From positions 930,001 through 994,000 of the forward strand of contig MU394052.1 of NCBI GenBank assembly GCA_022578605.1: 64,000 nt of DNA, in the 5' to 3' direction. This document shows positions 44,792 to 54,897 of the stretch, piece by piece. The stretch's first letter is position 1, and each line of letters opens with the position of its first letter. A program made the position numbers and the translations under genes. The notes below the pieces were generated by a model. The model saw only the letters and a program-made list of their open reading frames with translations, had not been told where the DNA came from and made no database searches. This stretch comes from Camillea tinctor (taxonomy: Eukaryota; Ascomycota; Sordariomycetes; Xylariales; Xylariaceae).

Positions 44792-45481
44792 AAGAGATGG
44801 TATTATAGGACGCAGTGTAAATAAGTGTAAGACAGGGCTAGTTCTTCGTTTAGTCCATTTATGTATCACATTGTACGATCGATAGAAGTCACAATGAAGC
44901 TAAAAAAAAATAAAAAAAGAAGAGGAAGATTCTCGTAACGTATGTTTACCGAGCATGTGAATATGTAGCAAGTGTGATTTAGGAATTTCTCTCATGCATG
45001 AATACCACCTCATATGACTAGACTTTAGATATGGTAGACTACATGCTGAATACTTCTGTGGGAAGTACTTGGGAGGTTCCTAGAATATATTCCTTGCTCA
45101 GTTTTAGCTATTGTCTTCAGCCAGATAGAACAGAACCATTATCATAGTTAATCCTAAGCTTAGAATTATTGCTATTACCAAGGTACCCCTAAGAATCTAG
45201 AGGGGGTTTAGGGGGGAGGGGGTCAAAGAATGATTTAAAAGAGATCATCCCGTGATGGGGCAACACCAAGAACCAAGGATCGATATGTTTTTATCTTTTA
45301 AAAATTATTTTTTACTGTCGATTATATTAGGTAGTAGTCTGGCTACTGATCCGATCTTCTTATCAACAAAAAAAAACAAAAAAAAAAAACAATACGATTA
45401 TCTGCCTTTCCTTTCCTTGCAAGTCCCAAGAACTCCAGCTTCCATTTTCAAATTACCCTTCCTTTCTTTCGCTCGTCAATC
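44792..45481. other. Convergent spacer
   Basis: AT-rich 3' flanks of the AT-hook gene (+) and the IFI6-like gene (-). A short frame at 45252-45485 runs into the opposite-strand gene and is not credible. Confidence 0.5.
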
Positions 45482-46114
45482 CTAAGCAGCATCAGCAGCC
45501 GGAGACGCCATCCCGCAGACCCACACCGCCCCCGCGACAACACTGCCCGCCACGGCGCCGAACGTCGCCGCAGCCGGCACCAGCGTGCCGAGCGCGCCCA
45601 TGCTGGTCAGCGTGGAGAAGAGGCTGCCGGCCGGGACGACGGCGCCGTACAGGATCGATTGGACGCCGGCGGCGATGGAACCTATTGTTATTTTGTTGTT
45701 TTGTTAGAGAGTAAAAGGAGGAAGGAAAAGGGAAAGGGGAAGGGGAAGGGGGGGATTCATACCCAAGACGACGCCGCCAGACCCAAAGCCCGAGATCAGG
45801 GCGGCCGAAATGGAGGCTGTGAATGTGGCTACCCAGGCGCCGCCGGCGGTAGCTAGGATACCTATAGATTTTTTTTTTTGGTTGCGTTAGAGAAATATAT
45901 TTCTTGTCTTGTGTGTGTGTGTGTGGATGGAGGGGGGTTATGGGTTAGGTTGTTGGGCTGTAAGAAAGAGGAAGAGAGAGAGAGGGAGGGAGAAGGTGTG
46001 TAAGGCAGGTTGGGCAAATCACTTACGAGGCTGCCAGAACCAGCCGACGAAAGCGTTTGCATGGTCTGCAGACCACGTCGGCAGCTTCTCGAGAAGTCCA
46101 GATAGCATCGACAT
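45482..46114 (-). CDS. IFI6/ISG12 (Ifi-6-16) family small membrane protein
   Basis: This gene appears only after splicing. Exons 46114-46027, 45861-45763 and 45681-45482 encode 128 residues. The start is MSMLSGLLEKLPTWSADHAN. Then follows a long glycine- and alanine-rich hydrophobic part: ILATAGGAWVATFTASISAA, ISGFGSGGVVLG, SIAAGVQSILYG and AGSLFSTLTSMGALGTL. The order GFGSGG-x-x-x-GSIAAGxQS and AGSLFSTLTS is the hallmark of the Ifi-6-16 domain, found in animal interferon-induced ISG12/IFI6 proteins and in many fungi. Animal members sit in mitochondrial or nuclear membranes; the fungal role is not known. Introns are 165 and 81 nt with GTAAGT and GTATGA donors. Codon use is strongly GC-biased compared with the flanking AT-rich spacer, supporting a real gene. 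The frame closes exactly at TAG. Confidence 0.82.
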
Positions 46115-48128
46115 TGCTATTGTTGAAAGGACGTCGGCGGGCGATATTCTTGGTAGATGGAGGAAGTAGAAAAAAAGGATGTGAGGTAGGTAGGTATTGT
46201 CTAGGGGGAAGATGCAGATGATGGTAGTAGATTGTGCTCTTCTGTAATGGAAGGCCTTTCGTCTTTTTGCTCTGGAGAAGGTAGAGGGGAACCGGTGAAC
46301 TTATATGAAAAGCTAGGTGGGGATGAGAGATGTATGACATGAAAGAGAACAAAAGAAAAGGTTAAAAAAAAACCGAAGAGGAAGGAAAAAAATATAATGA
46401 TTTTTATACTTCTCAACTCCGCTTAAGGAGCATCGAGTAGGTTAGGTACATGGCCAACTAGAGAGGAAGTGCACGTTCCCATCTAAACGCCGCGATAGCG
46501 AACCATACCTAGAGCTGGGTTTCCCCCCTTCCCGTTTGGGAAATCCGGTGTGTTACTCGTTTGTTTCATGTCGCGAGAGCTGCTGTGGTTTACCGCTGCA
46601 GAGAGAGGGTGAGTCACGGAGTCACGACGTGCACCCATGAGAACAACGCACCGACGTCGGCTAGATACCTAAGATACGTAACCAACCCAACCAGCGAACT
46701 CGCATCAGCCTGTGCAAACAACTTGTCATCGATAGGAAGAACAACTGGCGTAGGATAACTGGTCGGACGCCACAACAGATTAGGTAGAATGTGATACGTC
46801 GAAATTCCGGAATCGAAGCTGAGGCGTGTTTCCACCCCCTTTTCTTCTTCTCTCCTCCTTTTATTTCTCGTTGTAATATGTATGACTAAGCTAAATATAC
46901 GCCTTAAGGCTCGCGGGCAAGTCTCGGACATGGTATGGTAGCTACTATCTAGCAGACTTTGTACATGTAGTTTATTATCGGTCAGCTACAGCGTATACGG
47001 CGTACTAAAGACGTAACGGGGGTTTGAAGACACTTTCTAGATAGGTCTACTTGTATGCTCTTATCGCCGAATCATGAACCAACATTACGTTACTATGTTC
47101 CGGACATCTTAGCTGCTCCCTCCATGAAGTAAGCTTATCTTGATTCCCATCAGTATCGCGAGGTCGGCTCGTCAGTAGAGCTGGGGTTAGCTAGATAGTG
47201 TCGTCCTTTCCCCCCTATCCATGCCCACGCTCGCGGGACACAGGTTGACTGTCCTATGTGGCGTTCCATATCAGTCAGTTCCAGTTGCTCCATGGGGAAT
47301 GACAATGGTTTTTATACCCATATGTCGGCGATGTCTCGCGGTTTCAGGCTTCGAGGTGTTCAACAGACAGATAAGAGAGTTGATTTAAAGTGTCACCGCA
47401 CGTTTCCATTTCGCCACATTTTACCGTCCTGTCGATTCCGGGCCGGAGCTTTTCTTACCCTCCTCCCGTCAGATTCTACGACTGACACCACAAAACTTCC
47501 ACATAACTTTGAATAAATGCTATTATCTTATCCCTTGCAAGCCCTCCTAAACTGTAGGACTAAATGGGTTCGAAACAATCGCAACAATGCATTTCGAGGC
47601 GACAATCTTTTCATTAACACGTGATGTGACCGCAAGAAAGGACTGAAGTCCTAGCTGCTCCCCTCGCTGCCATCTCGAGATACCATAGACGTAGCAATCT
47701 CGAAGCGAAGCAAAGCTATTATAGAACGTAAATCTCCAAAGCGATGAGAATCGATGATGCTTTTGTAAGTCGCAACCGTCTACCACAGTGAGACACTGGC
47801 GTGTCAGATTAATTGAGGAGACGACCAAGCGATGTTGACCTGCCATAATAAATATACATTACTCGTTACTAGACATCTTAATAGGGGGGGTATCAGTTCT
47901 GTAGAAAGGTGATGGGCGAGTTATTTCCACGACACTTTCTAGGGTTGGAAAGTGTACTGTTCCTAAGTGGTACGTTGAGCACGATAGGACGATAGGAGGC
48001 GTGAATGAGTTAACTCCTGATACGGGGACAGCATCCACACTGCCCATCGGACGAGGCACATTCCAAGTGACTCAGACCCGAATTCCCAGGAAGATGGTTT
48101 TTAGTTTCCTTTTTCTCTTCGCCTGCAA
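46115..48128. other. 2 kb spacer, no supported gene
   Basis: This contains the promoter of the IFI6-like gene and the 3' flank of the RING/TRAF gene. Frames at 46614-46931 and 47547-47846 on the minus strand have no known domain. Confidence 0.5.
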
Positions 48129-49433
48129 TCAAAGTCTAGCCGGATTCTCCCGTAAAGAGTCGCTTAGGCGACGAGGTATATTCAGGGGCCCATTGCTGTC
48201 GCGAACATCGGGGACGGTACCAGACAAGTTGGGAGATGCTGTTCCTACCCGAACACCACGTTCTTGGAGTCGAAAGTTCATCAGCCATCGGACATGCATG
48301 CCGAGAACACCCATGGTGCTCCTTATTTCGGTGAGCTGGTCTCTGATCTGTAGGGTTTCGTTGAATAGCATCATCGAGTGCCGGTTTTCGACTTCGTTAA
48401 GAGTGGACGACATTCGCTCAACCTTGGACTCCATAGTCTCAAAAAGCGACAAAAAGTACTGGTCTCGCGAATCATAGGGGGCGTTGTTCTCTGCATTAGT
48501 AGACGTCCCTGGCAGGTTCATGTCGGCTATTGTTTCCGTGGAGGCTGTAGGTATTGAAAACCCCTTGTTCTCGAGGAACTTGATCCGACGTTCCTTCAGG
48601 CGATCTTTCTCTTTGAGACGACCGAGCTCTGCCTGCAGCTCAGCCAGTTGCTTCCCTACAGGACCGACAACCCGGTATTCACAGATTCGCGCGTGCTCGT
48701 CTAGCTTCTTGCGACTCATTTGGCGAGTACAGCCGAACGGAGCGAAATCGCAAGGCGTCTGGGCTTCAGGACACTCTTTCATATGTTCATCGAGCTTGTG
48801 CCTGACGAATTCAGCATGGCATAATTTGCAGTTTGTTTTTCGGTTTGGGCATTTATTGTTTTGGTGATCTTCCAAATCTGCCCGTTCAATTATCCGCTGG
48901 CAATATTCACATCTGACGTCGTAGTGTAGGCATCCATTCCCATCATCCTTCCGGGCCACCATCTTATCACAAGCCGGATGAGGACAAGGGACGAGCGTCT
49001 TATCGCAATATCGCGTAACATGGTTTTCCACCAGCGACCTCGCGGCTAGTACATCGCAACCTCGGCTCCTATTAGGGCAGCGGACCACTAGGCTGTCGAG
49101 CTGGTTAAATACTATTTTGGGGGCACGATCGGTCTCAGAACCAAGCTCGAGCGGGATGCGGTCGATGGGACAGACGGGGTTCAGGGCATGAGCCTGAAAA
49201 AGACATGAATGGCAAAAGACGTGGTCGCATTTGGTTATGACTGGCGATATAAAAGGAACCCGGCATATGGGACATATGAGGTTTTCATCGATGTTGCCTT
49301 CATAGTCAAGCGCTCGGAAGTCTACGGCATAAGTGAGGGAATCCCCACGGATGACAGGTCGCAGGGCTAAAGTAGAGGTGTTAGTGGTGGTGGTTGGGTC
49401 TAGACCCTCTTCGGGCGTATTGGGAGGCGGCAT
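48129..49433 (-). CDS. RING and TRAF-type zinc-finger protein
   Basis: This is a single-exon frame of 434 residues. The RING finger spans about residues 54-91: CPIC (54-57), C69-D-H71, C74-HSC77 and CPID (88-91). The eighth ligand position is Asp instead of Cys, as in some TRAF proteins. It is followed by several TRAF-type zinc fingers (about 117-255) with repeated C-x-H-x-C patterns, for example RSLVENHVTRYC, ADLEDHQNNKCPN, HKLDEHMKECPE and KKLDEHARICEYR. A coiled coil follows (LAELQAELGRLKEKDRLKER, about 265-284). There is no C-terminal MATH/TRAF-C domain. It is probably an E3 ubiquitin ligase or signalling adaptor; substrates are unknown. It shares a 644-base divergent spacer with the TSC13 gene. 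The start is favoured because the upstream region has stops and AT-rich composition. Confidence 0.88.
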   Translation of the reverse strand: MPPPNTPEEGLDPTTTTNTSTLALRPVIRGDSLTYAVDFRALDYEGNIDENLICPICRVPFISPVITKCDHVFCHSCLFQAHALNPVCPIDRIPLELGSETDRAPKIVFNQLDSLVVRCPNRSRGCDVLAARSLVENHVTRYCDKTLVPCPHPACDKMVARKDDGNGCLHYDVRCEYCQRIIERADLEDHQNNKCPNRKTNCKLCHAEFVRHKLDEHMKECPEAQTPCDFAPFGCTRQMSRKKLDEHARICEYRVVGPVGKQLAELQAELGRLKEKDRLKERRIKFLENKGFSIPTASTETIADMNLPGTSTNAENNAPYDSRDQYFLSLFETMESKVERMSSTLNEVENRHSMMLFNETLQIRDQLTEIRSTMGVLGMHVRWLMNFRLQERGVRVGTASPNLSGTVPDVRDSNGPLNIPRRLSDSLRENPARL

Positions 49434-50077
49434 TGCTGGTGAATTATGTCGCTTGCAATATATGCTACTGGAGTGTGGGGAGGATTAAGTTTCCATTGGA
49501 TTATATTAGTATTGTATCGGCTTTGGTATCGGCTTCGTTTTGGTTGTTGTTGTTCTTATCGTTGTTGTTATTGTTGTTGCTGTCTCGGTTGAGGGGCAAA
49601 TGTGATGATATAAGCTGAGTGATATGTTCTAGTAGTAGTATGGACTGTACTTATGTAGTACTACCTATCATCGGAAGTAAGTAAACGAGGGTCTTCAATT
49701 AGTGCATATTTCTAGAGTTAAATCCCCAATCAGAACAAGTGATTGGTTTGCCTACCCAGCTCTTGTTGCACTAACCTAGGCTCTGACTAGCGTTGAATTT
49801 TAAGGTATGCGGGGGTAAGATGGACGAAAGGTAGGGTAGTACACTACTATATATTGTGGGTCCCGGGATTATGGCCAATTGTCCATGCAAGGGACTCAAC
49901 AAATTTCCCACACAAGAAACTTTCTTCAACTTACAACTTCTTTTTCTTTTTTTAAGAACTTCCTTACTCCGGGTTGCATGTGTGAACCTAAGTGCCCGAG
50001 ACTTGTCAATTGCATGTAGAAATTGTCGATATTTAAGGCTTAATTGTTCAATTGTCCTCTTCCGGCTTGTAGCAGAC
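49434..50077. promoter_or_regulatory. Divergent promoter region of the RING/TRAF and TSC13 genes
   Basis: The two genes are transcribed away from each other and share this 644-base gap. It contains TTGTTG repeats on one side and a CT-rich stretch before TSC13 (about 49910-49975). I do not identify specific factor sites. Confidence 0.5.
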
Positions 50078-51151
50078 ATGGCCGCCGGACTCAGCTTGAA
50101 GGTCACCAACAGGTCCCGTAAGGGTCTCAAGGGCCTTCCCTCCTCTCTTGAACTCCCCGCCAATGCCACGGTCGAGGATGCAAAGATCGCTATAGCTCGT
50201 GCTACTAAAACCTCGGATTTCAACCGCATTGGTATCTTCGATCCTGTATCCAAGAAGACCATCAAGGACAGGAAGGCCCTGCTTCGTGAGCAGGAGCCTG
50301 TCATGAAGCTTGGAGAGATCCTCGTCAAGGACCTCGGTACGATCCATTACCTCCTAGACACTACCTCTAGAGAAAAGAGAAAGAAAAGGGAAAGTTACTA
50401 ACCACAGAATGTCTACTATACAGGTCCCCAACTCTCCTGGCGACTCGTCTACGTGGCCGAATACTTCGGACCACTCATCTTCCACCCGCTCTTCCTCGGC
50501 CTCCGCAACCACATCTACCCGGCCGTGTACCCGTACATACAGAACCTAGTCCCTGCACCCGTTCTCCCCGCCGGTGAACTTTCGACTACCCAAAAGACCG
50601 CCTTTGCCATGATCATGGTCCACTTCGTGAAGCGCGAGCTCGAGACCGTTTTCGTGCATAAGTTTAGTGCCAACACCATGCCCGCCGCCTACATATTCCG
50701 GAACTCTTTCTTCTACTGGGTATTCGCTGGCCTTCTCGGTGCCGCCGAGATCTACGCCCCCTTCTCCCCCGCTGCCCTCATCGACACTGCCGCCGCTAGC
50801 CCTACATCCGCTCTGCTCTCCAAGGTTGGCCTGGCCCTGTTCGCCATCGGCGAGGTCTGCAATTTTCAGGTACACTACTACCTGTCGACACTGCGCAAGC
50901 CTGGCGAGACGGCTCGCAAGATCCCTAACGGTCTGGGTTTCAACCTCGTCACCTGCCCCAACTACATGTTCGAGATCATCGCTTGGATTGGTGTTATCCT
51001 CGTTACCCGCAGCCCTTCCCTCAGCCTCTTCATTACCATTGGCTCCTACTTCATGTACACCTGGGGCTGGGGTAAGGAGAAGGCCTACCGCAAGCAGTTT
51101 GGCGACAAGTACAAGAAGAAGCGATCCGTTATCCTCCCTGGTCTCCTATAG
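50078..51151 (+). CDS. TSC13: Very-long-chain trans-2,3-enoyl-CoA reductase TSC13
   Basis: This enzyme performs the last reduction step of very-long-chain fatty acid elongation in the ER membrane and supplies C26 acyl chains for sphingolipids. Exons are 50078-50336 and 50424-51151 (328 residues; intron 87 nt with CTAAC branch). The N-terminal part (about 1-87) is a ubiquitin-like region (LKVTNRSRKGLKGLPSSLEL). The rest is the polytopic steroid-5-alpha-reductase-type domain: VAEYFGPLIFHPLFLG, VHFVKRELETVFVHKFS, RNSFFYWVFAGLLGAAEIYAP, FQVHYYLSTLRKPGE and GLGFNLVTCPNYMFEIIAW, with the family-typical C-terminal YRKQFGDKY-KKKRSVILPGLL. The conserved lysine and tyrosine region (CPNYMFE) is present. 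An in-frame ATG further upstream (49856) lies in the promoter region and is rejected because MAAGLSLKV fits the family start. The C-terminal KK residues do not form a canonical KKXX signal. Confidence 0.94.
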
Positions 51152-51722
51152 AGCTTAGTAGAGCTACCCAGATCTTGCCAGAGAACGAAAACTTTCGAAA
51201 TATTTCAATTTTACGAAATGGTTTATAGATTAACGATCACTTTATCCATGATAGCATTCAGGACATGTAGATGTTACGAGAATGCTATAGAATTTAGAAT
51301 GGTATATGAATAGATTACCCCTTATATCACGAGGAGCGGGATCAATTGGTAATAGCCTTATATAGATCTACCATACTGGCTGGGTTCAATAACTCTTAAT
51401 AATGACATCAAAAGAATATAATTATTATCGCCAAACACTGTTCGTACCTTCGGCGCCGCCATATATGATATCTCTTGCGCGCCGGGGAAAATTGAAGATG
51501 GAAGAAAAAAAACGTACCGACAGATACCCTTATATAGATGGAACGTAACTTGCGTCGTAAACTCGTAAACCGCATATAACACCTTGATCCGATAGCAGCC
51601 AAATTCAAAACAAAATCAAATGAAGCACACTTGTCGTCGTCACACGTAAATTGCACACACCCGTATAATCCTCTTTTTTTATTTTATTTTATTTTTTGGC
51701 TCGAAGAAAACCGAGAGCGACA
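51152..51722. other. Convergent spacer
   Basis: 3' flanks of TSC13 (+) and of the GCN5L1-like gene (-). AT-rich; nothing further seen. Confidence 0.5.
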
Positions 51723-52862
51723 TCATCCCCGACGACTATGGATATTGTCACCAGCGGTTTCTTCACCAGGAGACGATGTTGAAGGAGCCGCCGTGCTTTC
51801 GGGCAGTGGTGGCGGTAGTGTAGCGTCATCATCATTATTATTACGCTTGTCTGCATTGTCTTTCTTCTCCGGCGATTGGTTTTGGCAGAGCGGTCCTTTA
51901 CCTTTATCCGGTGTTGCCGGCGATACGTCGTCGACGGCCTGCTGGTGTTGGTCTGGTTGGCTTACACGCATCTCCGTGGCCATGGCCTCGGTGAGGCTCT
52001 CGAGGAGAGCGTCGTCGGCTAGGATCTCTACATTTGGGGCGGGGACGGGGACGGGGACGGTTTCGATGCCGCCGCCGCTGCTGTTCGTAGTGATGGCTTT
52101 GGCTGCGTCCTTATCCTTGTCCTTGTCCTTGTCTCCCACAACGCCGTTGATTTCCCTCTTGTTATCATTGCCATTCGCCTCCACCACACTGCCCCTCCGG
52201 CTCGCACTCGCGCTCCTCTCGCTCCCGGACCAGCTGCAAAAGCAGCCGCCGCTGCACACGCTACACACATCCTCCTCGTCATCGTCGTCGTCGTCGCCGC
52301 GCACAATGCGCATGGTCTCCTCGAGCACGAGGAAATCGCGCTCCAGCACCTCGGCCCAGTTCTGCACGTTGCCGAGCTCCTTGATCTTGCGGCCGGCGTC
52401 GCGGGCCACGCGCGCGAGCTTGTCGTTCTCCCGCCGCAGGCCGTCGGTCGCGCGCTCCACGTCGCGCTCCTGCTTGCCCAGCGCCGCGGCGTTGGCGTGC
52501 AGAAGCCCCGCCCGCGACTGCAGCTCGCTGTCTAGCATGTTCGACACCGAGGCCACGAGCGCGGCGCGCGCCTCCGACACGTGCAGCTGCGTCGAGGCCG
52601 AGGAGGAGGACACCGTGCTCGTGCTCGTGGTCGCGGTCGTAGCCGTCGCGGTGGTGGTTGTGGTCGTGGGGGGCGACGTGGTGGTGCGCGAGGCCGAGAT
52701 GGATCTGGGCCCCGCCGCGGCGCGGAAGGATACTGGCGGGAACATGGGCGAGGATAGGCGCGGGCTGGACGGGCCGGTGGCGGCGTTGCTTGGGGGCGAG
52801 GCGGTCGAGTTAGTCCGATGGGACTCGGCGGTGGAGGAACTAGATGCTACTGGTGCGGACAT
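51723..52862 (-). CDS. BLOC-1 subunit 1 / GCN5L1-like protein
   Basis: This is a single-exon frame of 379 residues with a GCN5L1 (BLOC1S1) domain at about 92-190: LHVSEARAALVASVSNML, ELQSRAGLLHANAAALGKQE, and the terminal NVQNWAEVLERDFLVLEETM. In animals and yeast this subunit (yeast BLS1) is part of the BLOC-1 complex in endosomal trafficking; the animal protein is also linked to mitochondrial protein acetylation. The fungal copy carries long low-complexity tails: a Ser/Thr/Ala-rich N-terminus with a Thr-Ala run, and a C-terminus with Asp runs, a CSVCSGGCFCSW cysteine cluster after the domain, and KDKDKDKDKD. The coding strand is GC-rich within the domain. The open frame on the opposite strand is a compositional shadow. 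The long tails suggest added binding functions, but this is inference. Confidence 0.88.
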   Translation of the reverse strand: MSAPVASSSSTAESHRTNSTASPPSNAATGPSSPRLSSPMFPPVSFRAAAGPRSISASRTTTSPPTTTTTTATATTATTSTSTVSSSSASTQLHVSEARAALVASVSNMLDSELQSRAGLLHANAAALGKQERDVERATDGLRRENDKLARVARDAGRKIKELGNVQNWAEVLERDFLVLEETMRIVRGDDDDDDEEDVCSVCSGGCFCSWSGSERSASASRRGSVVEANGNDNKREINGVVGDKDKDKDKDAAKAITTNSSGGGIETVPVPVPAPNVEILADDALLESLTEAMATEMRVSQPDQHQQAVDDVSPATPDKGKGPLCQNQSPEKKDNADKRNNNDDDATLPPPLPESTAAPSTSSPGEETAGDNIHSRRG

Positions 52863-53378
52863 GATCGCAATGGGTGGATTGGTTTAGGGGGGAAAGGGGG
52901 GCATGGGCTTGTTTCTGCGTATAAGAGAAAAGAAAACAGGACGCTGGTTTGCTGAGATGCAGACTAAGGATCTGTTCTAAGGGTCTGTATGCAAAAGCGG
53001 GAAAACGAGCACTCTGGACCAGTCAAGTAGACAGGTTATATGGTCAAATGAGACAAAAGAACTGTGACGATGTCTGATCCGGAGCTCAGCTCTCGATGAG
53101 CTGAGGGTCGTTGCATATGCGGGGTCAACTTGGCCGGACGACGATTGGAGGGCTGCAGAATCGCTCGCATATTTACTTACAATATCCCAATAACTTCCCC
53201 CTTTTCCCATTCGCTGGACTCTTGTGATACATCTCTATCTCTCTGATCTAGGTTAGTAGCAAAAAACAAAAATAAATAAAAATAAAAGTCTAGAATCCTG
53301 CATTCCCCCCACGAATCGGACCTGTTTCCTGTCCTGGAGTCTAGATCAGAACTCATAATCATAATTCTTGTCTATCTC
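52863..53378. other. Tandem spacer on the minus strand
   Basis: Promoter side of the GCN5L1-like gene and 3' flank of the RecQ gene. No supported gene. Confidence 0.5.
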
Positions 53379-54897
53379 TTAATCGTCCCAATCTACTTCC
53401 AACAATCCCTCTTCTCTCTGTGTGCTGACCCACTCCTCGCTGGCGAGGCCTCGTGTAAACCTGCGCTGTAAATCTGCACTGTCCTTATGCCAGTCGCACG
53501 CATAGTCGCACGCCGGGGTGTCTTTTTCGCCAAAATATTTGCAGATCAGTTTGTGTCGGCACGTATTGATGCTCTCGCAGTATTGGGCAAGTGCTTGCAG
53601 GCTTTGGGCGCGCGCTTCGAAATTGGACCCCGAAGATTGGCGGTCACGCACCACTAGGCTGCTGACCCGGTCTCTGTCCTCGCGGCTATAGTATAGGAAG
53701 CAATAGGCTGCGTTCCCATCACGCCCGGCTCTTCCGGCCTCTTGGTAGTACCCTTCGAACGACTTGGGAAGCCTCCAGTGAACTACAAAACGGACATTAT
53801 TCTTGTCAATGCCCATGCCGAACGCTGTCGTTGCCACAATAATATCGTACCCGGGCTCGTTGGAGACCCATTTGGCCAGTGTTTGCTCCTTGGTCTCCTT
53901 TGTGAGCTTAGCATGGAAGGGCTGGGCACCAATGCCTTCCTGTCGGAGCTGCGAGGCCAGACTCTCGCATTCGTCACGGGAAATAGTATAGATAATCCCG
54001 GGAACGTTACTCGGCCTCTCGCCACATTCTGTAAGCTCGCTCCTCCGAGGATCTTCCCCCCTACGCCGGTATACACCTCGAATCCACCGTAGAAAGTCAT
54101 CTAGGCGCTGATCATCCTCGTCACGTGTAAACCGAATTTCAAAATGGAGATTGGGCCGATGAGCTGTCATAGTAAAAGACTTCAGGCGGTCGGGGTTTGC
54201 GTCTAAGCCCAGCGTACTGAGCACATCTTTCCGCACCCGGCTGTTGGCGGTGGCGGTCAAGCACATGATGGGTACGTCGGGAAATGATTCCCGAAACCAC
54301 GACAGTCGCTTAAAGTCCTTGCGGAAATCGTGGCCCCATTCTGAGATACAATGTGCCTCGTCAATAGCGATGCGTGCCAGCTCTCGTTGTTCATGCACTA
54401 TCCTCAACCTATCTCGGAAGCGGTCTGTGGCGCAAAGCTCAGGAGTTACGTATAGCAACCGAGTGCGCGGATGACCGGTCTTGAGGTCGTTTAGAATACG
54501 GTCTCTCTCCAGAAGAGGTGTGTTGCTGTTCAACGAACTGGCGTCGATATCGGCCGCTCGGAGAGCTTCCACCTGGTTCATCATCAGACTCAACAGGGGC
54601 GAGACGACAATCGTGACTAGAATTACCCAGACTTAGAGATCCAGAACCAACCAACTACGACAAGGATAAGCTTTTACACATACTGCCATCATTCACAACC
54701 GCGGGGAGTTGAAAACAGAGACTCTTGCCAAAAGAAGTTGCTGCTTGAACAAATACATCGTGTCCGTCTAACGCAGCTTGGATGATCTCTCTCTGAAAAG
54801 GCCTAAAGCCCGTCTTGCCGAACTGGCGACGCAAGGTGAAATCGAGATCGCGGAGGATAAACGAGTTGGAGTTGGACTTCTCAAGGACTGGCGGCAT
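53379..54897 (-). CDS. Short RecQ-family ATP-dependent DNA helicase
   Basis: RecQ helicases unwind DNA 3' to 5' in recombination and fork repair. Exons are 54897-54684 and 54616-53379 (483 residues; 67-nt intron, donor GTATGT). Motifs seen: FGKTGFRPFQREII (Q motif, about 26-40), Walker A QAATSFGKSLCFQLP (51-65), Ia VSPLLSLM, DEAH box (157-160) in IDEAHCISEWGHDFRKDF, motif III CLTATA, motif V ATTAFGMGIDK, and motif VI QEAGRAGRDG. After it comes a zinc-binding RecQ-Ct segment with four cysteines (YCES, TCRHKLICKYF, PACDYACDW). There is no HRDC domain and no long N-terminal extension, so this is not the Sgs1/BLM-type helicase but a short paralog. Motif I differs from the usual GGGKS by the residues SFGKS but keeps the GKS core. 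The start follows an AT-rich TTATTT leader. Confidence 0.93.

Noticed and set aside
47567..47580. GGGTTCGAAAC, a possible tRNA B box
   Set aside because: The five bases on each side do not pair and no cloverleaf can be drawn.
51631..52887. A 418-residue open frame on the plus strand opposite the GCN5L1-like gene
   Set aside because: It is a GC-composition shadow; the minus strand encodes a recognisable GCN5L1 domain.
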